Assembly: GCA_963809175.1 (NCBI GenBank)
Contig: CAWEIK010000001.1
Span: 744,001-808,000 of the forward strand
DNA from: JACCTU01 sp963809175
GTDB lineage: Bacteria > Actinomycetota > Thermoleophilia > Gaiellales > Gaiellaceae
Length of the DNA: 64,000 nucleotides
Direction of reading: 5' to 3'
The first letter of the stretch is position 1, and every line of letters starts with the position of its first letter. The notes beneath the pieces were generated by a model that had not been told where the DNA came from, searched no databases, and saw nothing but the letters and a program-made list of their open reading frames with translations. The translations under genes and the position numbers were made by a program. Positions 16,916-25,654 of the stretch are shown here, in pieces.

Positions 16916-17127
16916 TTGAAGATCGCGTCGAGCACGATCGCGCCGACGACGATGCCGATCGGGAGCCACGCCCAGCGCAGCACCGAAAACGCACGCCGGT
17001 CGCCGGGCCGCGGGCCGGGCTCTGGCGTGTACGGATCGAGCTCCGACGCCGGCTGGCGCGGGATCTCGTCGTCGCCTTCGATCACCCCGGCTTCGGGATC
17101 GACGATGTGCTCACGGTCCTCGCCCAC
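16912..17127 (-). CDS. Small C-terminally anchored membrane protein
   Basis: A 71-residue protein from the GTG at 17127. An acidic N-terminal part (EDREHIVDPEAGVIEGDDE) and a proline-rich stretch precede one hydrophobic helix at the C terminus (WLPIGIVVGAIVLDAIFN). The start is supported by minus-strand TACTTT six bases upstream. Its stop overlaps the stop of the glycosidase-like gene. No family is recognised. Confidence 0.55.
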   Translation of the reverse strand: MGEDREHIVDPEAGVIEGDDEIPRQPASELDPYTPEPGPRPGDRRAFSVLRWAWLPIGIVVGAIVLDAIFN

Positions 17128-17133
17128 CGCAGG

Positions 17134-17143
17134 AAAGTACCAT
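17134..17143. promoter_or_regulatory. Divergent -10 elements sharing one TA step (rfbA promoter)
   Basis: Minus-strand TACTTT (17134-17139) lies 6 bases before the GTG at 17127. Plus-strand TACCAT (17138-17143) lies 8 bases before the rfbA GTG at 17152. They share TA at 17138-17139. Only 24 bases separate the two starts, so both transcripts are probably leaderless. Confidence 0.55.
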
Positions 17144-17151
17144 CGCCTCCC

Positions 17152-17939
17152 GTGGAGGCAAGAGGACTCATCGCTGCCGGAGGCGAGGCGACGCGGCTCG
17201 GCGAGCTGACGCGCGTCGCGAACAAGCACCTGCTGGCGGTCGGGCGCTGGCCGATGATCTATTACCCGCTCCAACTCCTGCAGCTCGCGGGGATCCGAGA
17301 GGTCCTGATCGTGACGGGCCAGGGCCACGCGGGTCAGTTGATCGACCTGCTCGGCGACGGCCACATGCCGGCCCGCGGCTCGGAGCAGCCGATGTTCGAC
17401 CTCGATCTCACCTACAAGGTGCAGACGGAGCCCGGCGGGATCGCGCAGGTCGTCGGGATGGCGGAGGGCTTCGCCGGCGGAGGCAAGCTCGTGGTCTGCC
17501 TGGGCGACAACCTGTTCGAGTTCGCAGAGGTCGACGCGATCCGCGAGTGGGTCGAGGACGGAGAGGGGGCGCAGATCTTCGTCAAGGAGGTGCCCGACCC
17601 CGAGCGCTTCGGCGTCGTCGTCTACGGCGAGGACGGACGCGTGAGCGACGTCGTCGAGAAGGCGGGCGTCGTCGACACGCGCTACGAGTCGTCCGCCGAC
17701 GTCCGATGCCGTGGTCGGGCTCTACTGCTACGACGCCGGCGTCTACGAGCTGATCCGTGGAGCTGCGACCCTCGAGCCGCGGCGAGCTCGAGATCACGGA
17801 CGTCAACCGTGCGTACGCGGAGCAGGGCCGCCTCGACGTCCATCGCGTTCAGGGCTGGTGGCACGACGCGGGTACGCACGAGGCGCTCTCGGAGCTCGGT
17901 GCGCTCGTCGAGGAGACCGGGGCGAACAAGCCCGCATGA
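17152..17939 (+). CDS. rfbA: Glucose-1-phosphate thymidylyltransferase (two frameshifts)
   Basis: A nucleotidyltransferase that makes dTDP-glucose, the first step of dTDP-rhamnose synthesis. It begins GLIAAGGEATRLGELTRVAN (the family GG..TRL..LT loop, slightly divergent), then VVCLGDNLFEF and FVKEVPDPERFGVV. An extra base near 17700 moves the frame to SDAVVGLYCYDAGVYELIR. A second near 17760 moves it to RPSSRGELEITDVNRAYAEQ and GWWHDAGTHEAL. The reconstructed length is about 261 residues. The stop overlaps the rfbC ATG (ATGA). Confidence 0.86.
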
Positions 17940-18400
17940 AGGGCCTCGAGGTGATCCCGCTCCAGCGGTTCGAGGACGAGCGAGGGTGGTTCGTCGAGCT
18001 CGCGCGTGCGTCCCGGCTGCCGAAGACGTGGGGGCAGACGAACGTCTCGTTCTCGCGCAAGGGCGTGATCCGCGGGCTGCACTTCCACGAACGCGGCCAG
18101 GACGACCTCTTCGCCTGCCTGCAGGGGACGGCGCGCGTCGTCGTGCTCGACCGCGAGACCGGCGAGACGTTCACTGAGGACATCGGCGACGAGAACCCGG
18201 TCGCCGTCTACATCCCGGGCCACTACGCGCATGGCTTCGAGGCGTTGACCGACCTCCTCTTCTGTTACCACGTGACCGAGGAGTACGACCCTTCCGACCC
18301 CGACGAGAACGCGCTCGCATGGAACGACCCGCGCGTCGCGCACCTCTGGAGCACGTCGTCGCCGATCCTGTCGCAACGGGACCTCGACGCGTCGTCCTGA
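17936..18400 (+). CDS. rfbC: dTDP-4-dehydrorhamnose 3,5-epimerase-like protein
   Basis: This 154-residue cupin-fold epimerase is somewhat short for RmlC. It shows DERGWFVELAR, then RKGVIRGLHFHERGQDD with the active-site His after RGL, LQGTARVVVLD and IPGHYAHGFEAL. The substrate-binding Tyr region is YHVTEEYDPSDP. It converts dTDP-4-keto-6-deoxyglucose to the L-rhamno form. It is coupled to rfbA by an ATGA overlap and its end overlaps the proposed rfbD start. Confidence 0.87.
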   Translation: MKGLEVIPLQRFEDERGWFVELARASRLPKTWGQTNVSFSRKGVIRGLHFHERGQDDLFACLQGTARVVVLDRETGETFTEDIGDENPVAVYIPGHYAHGFEALTDLLFCYHVTEEYDPSDPDENALAWNDPRVAHLWSTSSPILSQRDLDASS

Positions 18401-19183
18401 CGGGCGCCGGCGGCCAGCTCGGCCGCGCGCTCGCGGAGACGTTCGGGCAGGACGAGCTCGTGGCGTTGCGCCACGCGGACTGGGACGTCACGCTTCCGCC
18501 CCCGCCCATGCTCGCGCCGGATCTGGTGCTCCACGCGGCCGCGTGGACCGACGTCGACGGTGCCGAGTCCGACCCGCAGGCAGCCGCGGCCGTGAACGTC
18601 GGGGGCACGCAGAACGTTGCCTCGCTCGGCGCGCCGCTGGTCTACTACTCGACCGACTACGTCTTCGACGGTCGTAAGCGCGAGCCGTACGTCGAGTCCG
18701 ATGGGCCCGACCCCGTGTCGGCGTACGGGCGCACGAAGCTCCACGGCGAGGCCGCCGCCGGCGAGCGTGCCTGGATCGTCCGGTCGTCATGGCTCTACGG
18801 CCCGACGGGGAACAACTTCGTCCGCACGATGCTTCGGCTCGGCGCAGAGCGGGACGAGGTCTCGGTCGTCGACGACCAGCGCGGTGCGCCGACCTACGTC
18901 GGGCATCTCGCCGAGGCGACGCGGGAGCTCGTTGCGCTGCCGTTCGGCGTGTACCACGTGGCCGGGCAGGGCGAGTGCACGTGGGCGGAGTTCGCGGAGG
19001 CGATCTTCGAGGAGGCGGGGCTCGACACGCGCGTGCGGCGGATCTCGAGCGAGGAGCTCGGGCGTCCTGCGCCGCCGGCCGGCCTATTCGGTGCTCCGCT
19101 CCGAAAAACCGGAGACCCCCGTTCTGCCGAACTGGCGTGAGGGCCTACGCGCATGCCTGGACAAGCTCACTACGCATTCCTGA
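18319..19183 (+). CDS. rfbD: dTDP-4-dehydrorhamnose reductase (one frameshift)
   Basis: An extended SDR enzyme giving dTDP-L-rhamnose. The NAD(P) loop is VLTGAGGQLGRALAE, followed by YYSTDYVFDG and the catalytic YxxxK in SAYGRTKLHGE, then RSSWLYGPTGNNFVRTML. Near 19075 one extra base shifts the frame, and the family C terminus RPAYSVLRSEKPETPVLPNW reads in the next frame to the TGA at 19183. The ATG at 18319 overlaps rfbC by 82 bases. No nearer start codon exists, so the N terminus is uncertain. Confidence 0.87.
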
Positions 19184-19641
19184 CCACCTGGCTCGTCGAC
19201 GCGGCGATCGAGCGCGTCTGGGACGTGGTCTACGCGATCGAGCGCTGGCCGGAGTGGTGGCGCGGCGTGCAGAGCGTCACCGAGCTCGCCCACGGGGACG
19301 GTGACGGCGAGGGAACGGTCTACCGGCACGTCTGGCGCTCGGCGATCCCGTACGCCGTCCGGTTCGACTCGACGGTCGAGGAGGTTCGCCGCCCGCACCT
19401 GATCGTGGCTCGAGCGGAAGGCGAGCTCGCGGGGACCGGCACGTTTCGCCTCTACGAATCGCCGCTCGGCACCGCGGTGACGTACGACTGGCGGGTCGTG
19501 ACCACGAGGCGCTGGATGAACGCGATCGCGTCGGTGGCGCGCCCGGTTTTCGCGTGGAACCACCATGCGGTCATGAATCAAGGTGGGATCGGGCTCGCGC
19601 GCGTCCTTGGCGTCGAGCTGGTCGCGCAGTCGTCGAGCTAG
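19153..19641 (+). CDS. SRPBCC superfamily (polyketide cyclase/START-like) protein
   Basis: A 162-residue protein with the helix-grip fold signature: YAFLTTWLVDAAIERVWDVV, IERWPEWWRGVQSV, then alternating strands and a long C-terminal helix. Such proteins bind hydrophobic ligands or aid cyclisation. Here the ligand is unknown. It overlaps the repaired end of rfbD by 31 bases and precedes rfbB by 11, so it belongs to the rhamnose operon, where it is not a standard member. Confidence 0.75.
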   Translation: MPGQAHYAFLTTWLVDAAIERVWDVVYAIERWPEWWRGVQSVTELAHGDGDGEGTVYRHVWRSAIPYAVRFDSTVEEVRRPHLIVARAEGELAGTGTFRLYESPLGTAVTYDWRVVTTRRWMNAIASVARPVFAWNHHAVMNQGGIGLARVLGVELVAQSSS

Positions 19642-19652
19642 GGTAGGTCGCT

Positions 19653-20651
19653 ATGCGCATGCTCGTCACCGGAGCGGCCGGCTTCATCGGCTCCAACTTC
19701 GTCCGCTACTGGCTCGACCGCCATGCCGGCGACCACGTCGTCGCGTTCGACCTGCTCACGTACGCCGGCAATCGTTCCAGCCTCGAGGACGTCGAGGATC
19801 GCATCGTCTTCGTCCAGGGGGACATCGCGGACGGCGATCTCGCCGAGCGCGTCGTCCGCGACGAGCGAATCGACACGATCGTCAACTTCGCGGCCGAGTC
19901 GCACAACAGCCTCGCGGTGATCGACCCGTCTCGCTTCTTCCGCACGAACGTCCTCGGCACGCAGACGCTGCTCGACGTGGCGCGCGCAACCGAGCTCGCG
20001 CGGTTTCACCACGTCTCGACGTGCGAGGTGTACGGAGACCTCGCGCTCGACTCGGACGACGCGTTCACGGAAGACCATCCGTACCGTCCGCGCACGCCGT
20101 ACAACGCGTCGAAGGCAGCCGCCGACCACGCAGTGCGCGCGTACCACGAGACCTACGGGCTTCCGATCACGATCACCAACTGCTCGAACAACTACGGGCC
20201 GTACCAGTTTCCGGAGAAGGTGATCCCGCTCTTCGCGACGAATGCGCTCGACGACAAGCCGCTGCCGCTCTACGAGGCGACAAAGAACCAGCGCGAGTGG
20301 CTGCACGTCGACGACCACTGCCGTGCGATCGAGCTCGTCCTCGAGGAGGGGCGGGTCGGCGAGACGTACAACGTCGGCTCGGGTGTCGAGGCGTCGATCG
20401 ACGAGATCGCGGACGCGATTCTCGACCTGACCGGCAAGTCGCACGACCTGCGGACGATCGTTCCCGACCGCCCGGGCCACGACCGCCGGTACCTGCTGGA
20501 CTCGACGAAGCTGCGGCGGGAGCTCGGCTGGGAGCCTCGCTGGGAGTTCGCGGAAGGACTCGCCGACACCGTCCGCTGGTACACCGCGCACCGCGAGTGG
20601 TGGGAGCCGCTGAAGGAGCGCGCTCCCGTCGTGGAGACCGCCTGGCGCTAA
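19653..20651 (+). CDS. rfbB: dTDP-glucose 4,6-dehydratase-like SDR
   Basis: A 332-residue extended SDR of RmlB length. The NAD loop is VTGAAGFIGSNFVRYW and the catalytic tyrosine/lysine lie in TPYNASKAAADHAVRAYHET. NNYGPYQFPEKVIPLF and REWLHVDDHCRAI are highly typical. It converts dTDP-glucose to dTDP-4-keto-6-deoxyglucose. The usual active-site TDE is replaced: the sequence reads STCEVYGD, so the acid Asp is a Cys, and the neighbouring SHVDRSI element reads SHNSLAVI. With rfbA, rfbC and rfbD it completes the pathway. Confidence 0.85.
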   Translation: MRMLVTGAAGFIGSNFVRYWLDRHAGDHVVAFDLLTYAGNRSSLEDVEDRIVFVQGDIADGDLAERVVRDERIDTIVNFAAESHNSLAVIDPSRFFRTNVLGTQTLLDVARATELARFHHVSTCEVYGDLALDSDDAFTEDHPYRPRTPYNASKAAADHAVRAYHETYGLPITITNCSNNYGPYQFPEKVIPLFATNALDDKPLPLYEATKNQREWLHVDDHCRAIELVLEEGRVGETYNVGSGVEASIDEIADAILDLTGKSHDLRTIVPDRPGHDRRYLLDSTKLRRELGWEPRWEFAEGLADTVRWYTAHREWWEPLKERAPVVETAWR

Positions 20652-20730
20652 CGGGTCTCGGCGCCCGGCGTCGAAAGATGAGGATTCCGTGAAAGCGCCC
20701 CTCCACGTCCGAAGTTCTGCGCTAGCCTCG

Positions 20731-22404
20731 ATGACGCCTCCCTCGCGGCCTCTCTTTCCGCCGATGCTTCGTCGAGCGCTCCTCCTCACCACGTGCCTCG
20801 CCCTCGCCGCGACCAGCCTGGCGGGCGCCCGCACGGCAACGCCCGCGAAGCGAGCGGCCACCGCGCCGCCGCCGAGCTTCTTCATCAGCGGGCGCGGCTG
20901 GGGCCACGGCATCGGGATGAGCCAGTGGGGCGCGTACGGCTTCGCGCAGCGCGGCACGGCGTACGACCAGATCCTGGCGCACTACTACCGCACGACGACG
21001 CTCGGCAAGGCACCCGTGGCGCGGATCCGCGTGCTGCTCGGCGAGGGGAAGAAGGCGCTCGCGGTCGCGTCGGACTCGCCGTTCTCCGTCCGCGACGGCT
21101 CCGGAACCGTCTACCAGCTCCAACCCGGCCCGTATTCGTTCGGCCCCGCCCTGAAGGTCAAGGTCGACTCGGCCAAGCCGGCGAAGGCGCTCGTCGGCCC
21201 GCTCGTCTTTCTGCCCGGCTCGACGCCGCTCAAGTACGGCGGCAAGGAGTACCGCGGGCAGTTCCAGGTCAACGCGAGCAAGACGTCGCTGCAGCTCGTC
21301 AACTCGGTCGGGCTCGAGCCGTATCTCTACGGGGTCGTTCCTCGCGAGGTTCCGTTCCTGTGGCCGGTCGAGGCGCTGAAGGCGCAGGCCGTCGTCGCAC
21401 GCTCGTATGCGCTCGCGGTCCGCAAGAGCGGCGCGTACGACGTCTACGCCGACACGCGCAGCCAGGTGTACGGCGGCATCGCCGCCGAGAAGCCGACGAC
21501 GAACGCTGCCGTCGACGCGACCGCCGGCCAGGTGCTGCTCTACGAGGGCAAGGTCGCGACCACCTTCTTCTTCTCGACCTCCGGTGGACGCACGGCGTCG
21601 ATCGAAGACGTCTGGGCGCGCGGGGAGCCGGTCCCCTACCTCGTCGGCGTGCCCGACCCGTACGACACTGCGTCGCCGCATCACACCTGGGGACCGTTCG
21701 CGTTCACGATCGCGAAGCTGACCTCGACGTTCAGGGTCCCGGGCAAGCTGCTCGACGTTCGCGTGACGCTCAACCCGTCGCAGCGCGTCGACGAGCTGAC
21801 GCTCGTGAGCACGAGGGGTGAGGTCGTCGTTCCCGGCGACGTCGTCCGCACGAAGCTCGGGCTGCGCTCGACGTGGTTCCGCGTCGGCGTGCTCACGCTC
21901 GCGCCGCCTGCCGCGCCGCTCGAGTACGGCGGCCAGCTGAAGCTCAAGGGTGTCGCACGCGGCGCGGGCGCGCAGGTCACGCTCGAGCAGCGGGTGTCGG
22001 GCGCGCTCTGGGAACCGGCCGCGCGGCTCAAGCCGGGCGCCGGCGGCGCTGTCGTTGCCACGATCAAGCCGCTCGTCTCCACCGACTACAGGCTCTCCAC
22101 CGGCGCGGGCAAGCTCTTCGGCGCCCCGGTTCGCGTCGCCGTCTCGCCGCGGGTCAGGCTCTCGCCCGCGACGGTCGCGACATCGCTCCGCGGTCTCGTT
22201 CGCCCCGTGCTTCCGGGGGCGCGCGTGGACATCCAGCGACTCGACGGATCGAGCTGGCGCCCGGCTGCGACCGCGTCGGTCGATCAAGCAGGCGCCTTCG
22301 AGGCACGGCTGGACCTGACGCCGGGCACGTACCGCGCCCGCGTCGCGCCCGGACGCGGCCTCGTCGCGGGCTATTCGCCCGCGCTCCAGGTCGTCGCGGG
22401 GTGA
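20731..22404 (+). CDS. Secreted SpoIID/LytB domain protein
   Basis: A signal peptide (LRRALLLTTCLALAATSLAGA) leads to a SpoIID/LytB domain at about 40-350: FISGRGWGHGIGMSQWGAYG, GVVPREVPFLWPVEALKAQA, VVARSYALAV and FFFSTSGGRTAS. SpoIID proteins are lytic transglycosylases acting on peptidoglycan. In non-sporulating actinobacteria they are probably wall-remodelling enzymes. About 200 residues of repeated beta-rich sequence follow. The start could be GTG 20689, ATG 20731 or ATG 20764, and the last fits the signal peptide best. The stop overlaps the next gene (GTGA). Confidence 0.84.
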   Translation: MTPPSRPLFPPMLRRALLLTTCLALAATSLAGARTATPAKRAATAPPPSFFISGRGWGHGIGMSQWGAYGFAQRGTAYDQILAHYYRTTTLGKAPVARIRVLLGEGKKALAVASDSPFSVRDGSGTVYQLQPGPYSFGPALKVKVDSAKPAKALVGPLVFLPGSTPLKYGGKEYRGQFQVNASKTSLQLVNSVGLEPYLYGVVPREVPFLWPVEALKAQAVVARSYALAVRKSGAYDVYADTRSQVYGGIAAEKPTTNAAVDATAGQVLLYEGKVATTFFFSTSGGRTASIEDVWARGEPVPYLVGVPDPYDTASPHHTWGPFAFTIAKLTSTFRVPGKLLDVRVTLNPSQRVDELTLVSTRGEVVVPGDVVRTKLGLRSTWFRVGVLTLAPPAAPLEYGGQLKLKGVARGAGAQVTLEQRVSGALWEPAARLKPGAGGAVVATIKPLVSTDYRLSTGAGKLFGAPVRVAVSPRVRLSPATVATSLRGLVRPVLPGARVDIQRLDGSSWRPAATASVDQAGAFEARLDLTPGTYRARVAPGRGLVAGYSPALQVVAG

Positions 22405-24045
22405 CCCGCCTGCTGCTCGCCGCCGGCGGCGGCGGCGCTGCTGCTTCCCGCACAGGCGACCGCGGGGCGCTACGCCGTCGGCGTGACGCCGGGCGCGTCG
22501 CTCGACGCGGTCGCAGCCGCGATCGAGCGGACGACGGGGTCGCGTGCGGAGCGGAAGCTCGCGCCGCTCGGGGCGCTCCTGGTCGACGCGCCTTCCGCAC
22601 GCGGCCTGCGTGCCCTGGACGGCGTGGAGTACGTCGAGCGGCTCGACGCATCGCGGCGAGTCGCGTTCGTGCCGAACGACCCGATCGCGCCGAAGCAGTG
22701 GCACCTGGAGCAGGACCACGCGTTCGACTTCTGGCCCGAGCTGCCGGTGCTCGCGGGGCCGCGCGTCGCGGTGATCGACTCCGGCGTCGACGGCACGCAC
22801 CCCGACCTCGCGTCTCGAATCGCCGGCTCGCGGAGCTTCGTCGGCGGCAACGCTCTGACCGACCAGCAGGGGCACGGCACGTTCATCGCGGGACTGATCG
22901 CGGCGCAGACGAACAACGCGGTCGGCGTGGCCGGGATCGCGTTCCCGTCCCAGCTGCTGATCGCGAAGGTCGTGCGCGCGAACCGGCAGGTCTCGCTCGA
23001 GGCGGAGGCGGAGGCGATCCGCTGGGCGGTCGACAACGGCGCGCGCGTGATCAACCTCTCGCTCGGCGGCGTCCGCGACCCGCGGGACGCCGGGCGCGAC
23101 ACGTACTCGCCGCTCGAGGCCGCGGCGGTTCGTTACGCGTACACGCGCGGTGCGGTCATCGTCGCGGCGGTGGGGAACGCCGACCAGGCGCCGAGGGCGC
23201 CGTGGCCGTACGCGAGCTATCCGGCCGCGCTCCCGCACGTGATCGGCGTCAGCGCGTTGGGGAAGGACGGGTCGGTCCCGCTCTTCTCGAACCGCGACCC
23301 GATCTACAACGACCTCGCCGCACCCGGCCAGGAGCTCGTCTCGACCTTTCCGCGCCAGCTCACCGCGTCACGTGCGAGTTGCGCGGAGCAGGGCTACTCG
23401 ATCTGCGGGCCGGACGACTACCGCAACGCGGAGGGCACGTCCTTCGCCGCACCGCAGGTGGCCGCGGCCGCGGCGCTCCTGCTCGCCGCGCGTCCGCTGC
23501 TGCAGCCGGACCAGGTCGCGCACCTCCTCACCCGCTCGGCAGAGGACGTCAACGCCGCGAGCGGCTGCAAGCCCTGCCCGCTCCAGCGCGACTCGTACAG
23601 CGGCTGGGGGAGGCTGAACATCTCGAAGGCGCTGGCCGCCCTCGCCGGGCCGATTCCGCTCGCCGACCGTTTCGAGTCGAACGACGACGCGGGCACGCAG
23701 GCGACGCCGCTGCGGCAGACCCGAGTCGACTTCACGGCGACGCTCGACTTCTTCGACGACAACGTGGACGTCTACAAGGTGCACCTGCGGGCGAAGCAGC
23801 GGTTGGTCGTCACCCTCGACGGTCCGCGCGGCGTCAACACCGACCTCCTGCTCTGGAGGCCGGGCACGCAGCGGGTGCAGGGACTGTCGCTCGCGCTGCT
23901 GCGCCAACGCGTCGCGCTCTCGGCGAAGCCCGGGACCCGCGAGCAGATCGCGTACCGCGCGAAGACCACGGGCTGGTACTACGTCGAGACGAAGATCGTG
24001 CAGCCCGGCGCCGGCTCGTACCGGCTCCGCTACACCAAGCGCTAG
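22401..24045 (+). CDS. Subtilisin-like S8 serine peptidase, secreted (frameshift in signal peptide)
   Basis: The catalytic triad is clear: RVAVIDSGVDGTHPDL (Asp), QQGHGTFIAGLIA (His) and NAEGTSFAAPQVAAAAALLL (Ser), with VINLSLGGV and VAAVGNAD between. An N-terminal inhibitor-like prodomain precedes it, and a ~130-residue beta domain resembling a bacterial pre-peptidase C-terminal domain ends it. GTG 22401 (overlapping the previous stop) starts a signal peptide that needs one extra base removed in the GC repeat near 22420-22440, after which it reads LLLPAQATAGRYAVGVTPG. Confidence 0.86.
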
Positions 24046-24683
24046 AGCAGCTCGTCGGCCGGAACGTCGCGGAGCACGCGGGCCGGGTTCCCGACCACGA
24101 CGACGCGCGGCGGCACGTCCTTCGTGACAACGGCGCCGGCGCCGACGAACGCCTCTTCGCCGATCTCCACGCCCGGGCAGAGGACCGCGCCGCCTCCGAT
24201 CCGCGCGCGGCGGCGGATCGTCGGGCCCTTGATCAGCTCGTGCCGTTGCTCGGTCCGGCCCATGAAGTTGTCGTTCGTCGTGACGACGCACGGCGCGATG
24301 AACACTTCCTCCTCGAGCGTCGAGTACGCCGTGATGTACGCCTCGGCCTGGATCTTCGTCAGCGCTCCCACCGTCGTGTCGTTCTCGATCAGCGAGCCGC
24401 TTCCGATCACGACGTCGTCGCCGATCACGCAGCGCTCGCGGACGCGTGCACCGTCGCCGACGATCACGCGCGCGCCGAGCTTCGTCCCGGCGAAGACGAT
24501 CGCGCCGGTCGAGACGATCGTTCCCGGGCCGAGCTCGAGCGGCGGGAGCTCCTCGCGCTTCGCGGTCGAGCGCGGCGAGAGCGTCGGCTGCTTGCCCACC
24601 ACTGCGTTGTCGCCGATCTTGCAGCCGTCGCCGATCACCGTCCCGGGGTAGACGACGGCGTTCGCGCCGAGCTCGTAGTTCAT
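24042..24683 (-). CDS. Hexapeptide-repeat acyltransferase (WbpD/WlbB-like)
   Basis: A 213-residue left-handed beta-helix protein. Repeated hexapeptides include IGDGCKIGDNAVVG, VIVGDGARV, CVIGDDVVIGSGSLIEND and AVLCPGVEIGEEAFVGAGAV, ending VVVGNPARVLRD, the typical acetyl-CoA-dependent transferase end. In WbpD/WlbB this enzyme N-acetylates the 3-amino group of a UDP-sugar. Its ATG overlaps the stop of the oxidoreductase gene, as the last gene of a four-gene operon. The substrate is inferred from the neighbours. Confidence 0.82.
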   Translation of the reverse strand: MNYELGANAVVYPGTVIGDGCKIGDNAVVGKQPTLSPRSTAKREELPPLELGPGTIVSTGAIVFAGTKLGARVIVGDGARVRERCVIGDDVVIGSGSLIENDTTVGALTKIQAEAYITAYSTLEEEVFIAPCVVTTNDNFMGRTEQRHELIKGPTIRRRARIGGGAVLCPGVEIGEEAFVGAGAVVTKDVPPRVVVVGNPARVLRDVPADELL

Positions 24684-25654
24684 GCGGGGACGGCAGTCAG
24701 CGAGTGCTGCAGCTGCTCGAGCGTGCGGACGACCGCGAGCCCGTCGCGCGCGACCTTGCGGCGGTCGCCTTCCCCGCGCACGAGCGCGAGGAAGTGCTGG
24801 CACTCGAGCTTGAGCGGCTCGTCGTTCGCGATCTTCGGGCTGTAGATGTCACCCGTGCGCGTCTGCCACTCGCCGTAGGTCTGCGCGGGCTGCCACGGCC
24901 CCTTCTCGTAGACGGTGATCTTGCGCTCGAGCTCCATGTCGTCGAAGACGACCATCTTGTCGCGGCCGACGACGGTGATCCGCCGCATCTTGTGCGGGTC
25001 GAGCCACGACAGGTGCATGTGCGCGATCCTGCCGCTCGGGAAGCGGAGGTAGCAGAAGACGACGTCCTCGACGCCCGGCGTCAGGAACGCGTTGCCGTGG
25101 GCCCAGGCCTCGCTCGGCTCCTCGTCGAGCAGGTAGAGGATCACCGAGAGGTCGTGGACGCCGAGTGACCAGAGCGCGTTCTCGTCCTTGCGGATGATCC
25201 CGAGGTTCTGGCGGTTGCCGTAGACGCAGAGCACGTCGCCGAGCGCGCCCCCGTCGACGAGCTCCTTCATCGTGCGCACGCCCGGGTGGTAGAGCAGGAG
25301 ATGGCCGGGCATCAGGGTCAGCTCGCGTTCCTCCGCGAGCGCCACGAGCTCCTCCATCTCGTCGGCGCGCATCGCGGGAGGCTTCTCGACGAAGACGTGC
25401 TTGCCCGCCTCCAGCGCCTGCTTGGCGAGCGGGTAGTGCGTCGGAACGGGCGTGGCGATCACGACTGCATCCAGCTCGGGATCGTCGAGCAGCTCGCCGA
25501 AGTCCTCCGTGACGCGCGCGTTCGGGTGACGCCGCGCGAACTCCTCGCGCGTCTCTGCGGAGACGTCGCAGAGCGCGCTTAGCTCGGTGAGGTCGTCGAA
25601 GTTGCGGACGAGGTTCTTGCCCCAGTGGCCGAGCCCGGCCACCGCGACCTTCAC
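24680..25654 (-). CDS. Gfo/Idh/MocA family oxidoreductase (WbpB/WlbA-like)
   Basis: The protein has 324 residues from GTG 25654 (GTGA overlap with the upstream dehydrogenase). The Rossmann domain starts VKVAVAGLGHWGKNLVRNF and includes VIATPVPTHYPLAKQAL and HVFVEKPPAM with the EKP motif. The C-terminal half is the sheet domain with LWSLGVHDLSVILYLL (catalytic His). In WbpB/WlbA it oxidises C3 of UDP-GlcNAcA to a 3-keto sugar for later amination. That role is inferred from the operon with UDP-sugar dehydrogenase, acyltransferase and epimerase. Confidence 0.83.
   Translation of the reverse strand: MKVAVAGLGHWGKNLVRNFDDLTELSALCDVSAETREEFARRHPNARVTEDFGELLDDPELDAVVIATPVPTHYPLAKQALEAGKHVFVEKPPAMRADEMEELVALAEERELTLMPGHLLLYHPGVRTMKELVDGGALGDVLCVYGNRQNLGIIRKDENALWSLGVHDLSVILYLLDEEPSEAWAHGNAFLTPGVEDVVFCYLRFPSGRIAHMHLSWLDPHKMRRITVVGRDKMVVFDDMELERKITVYEKGPWQPAQTYGEWQTRTGDIYSPKIANDEPLKLECQHFLALVRGEGDRRKVARDGLAVVRTLEQLQHSLTAVPA

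Noticed and set aside
20722..23238. An 838-codon minus-strand open frame
   Set aside because: It lies antisense to the SpoIID and subtilisin-like genes, with Arg-rich low-complexity composition and no motif.
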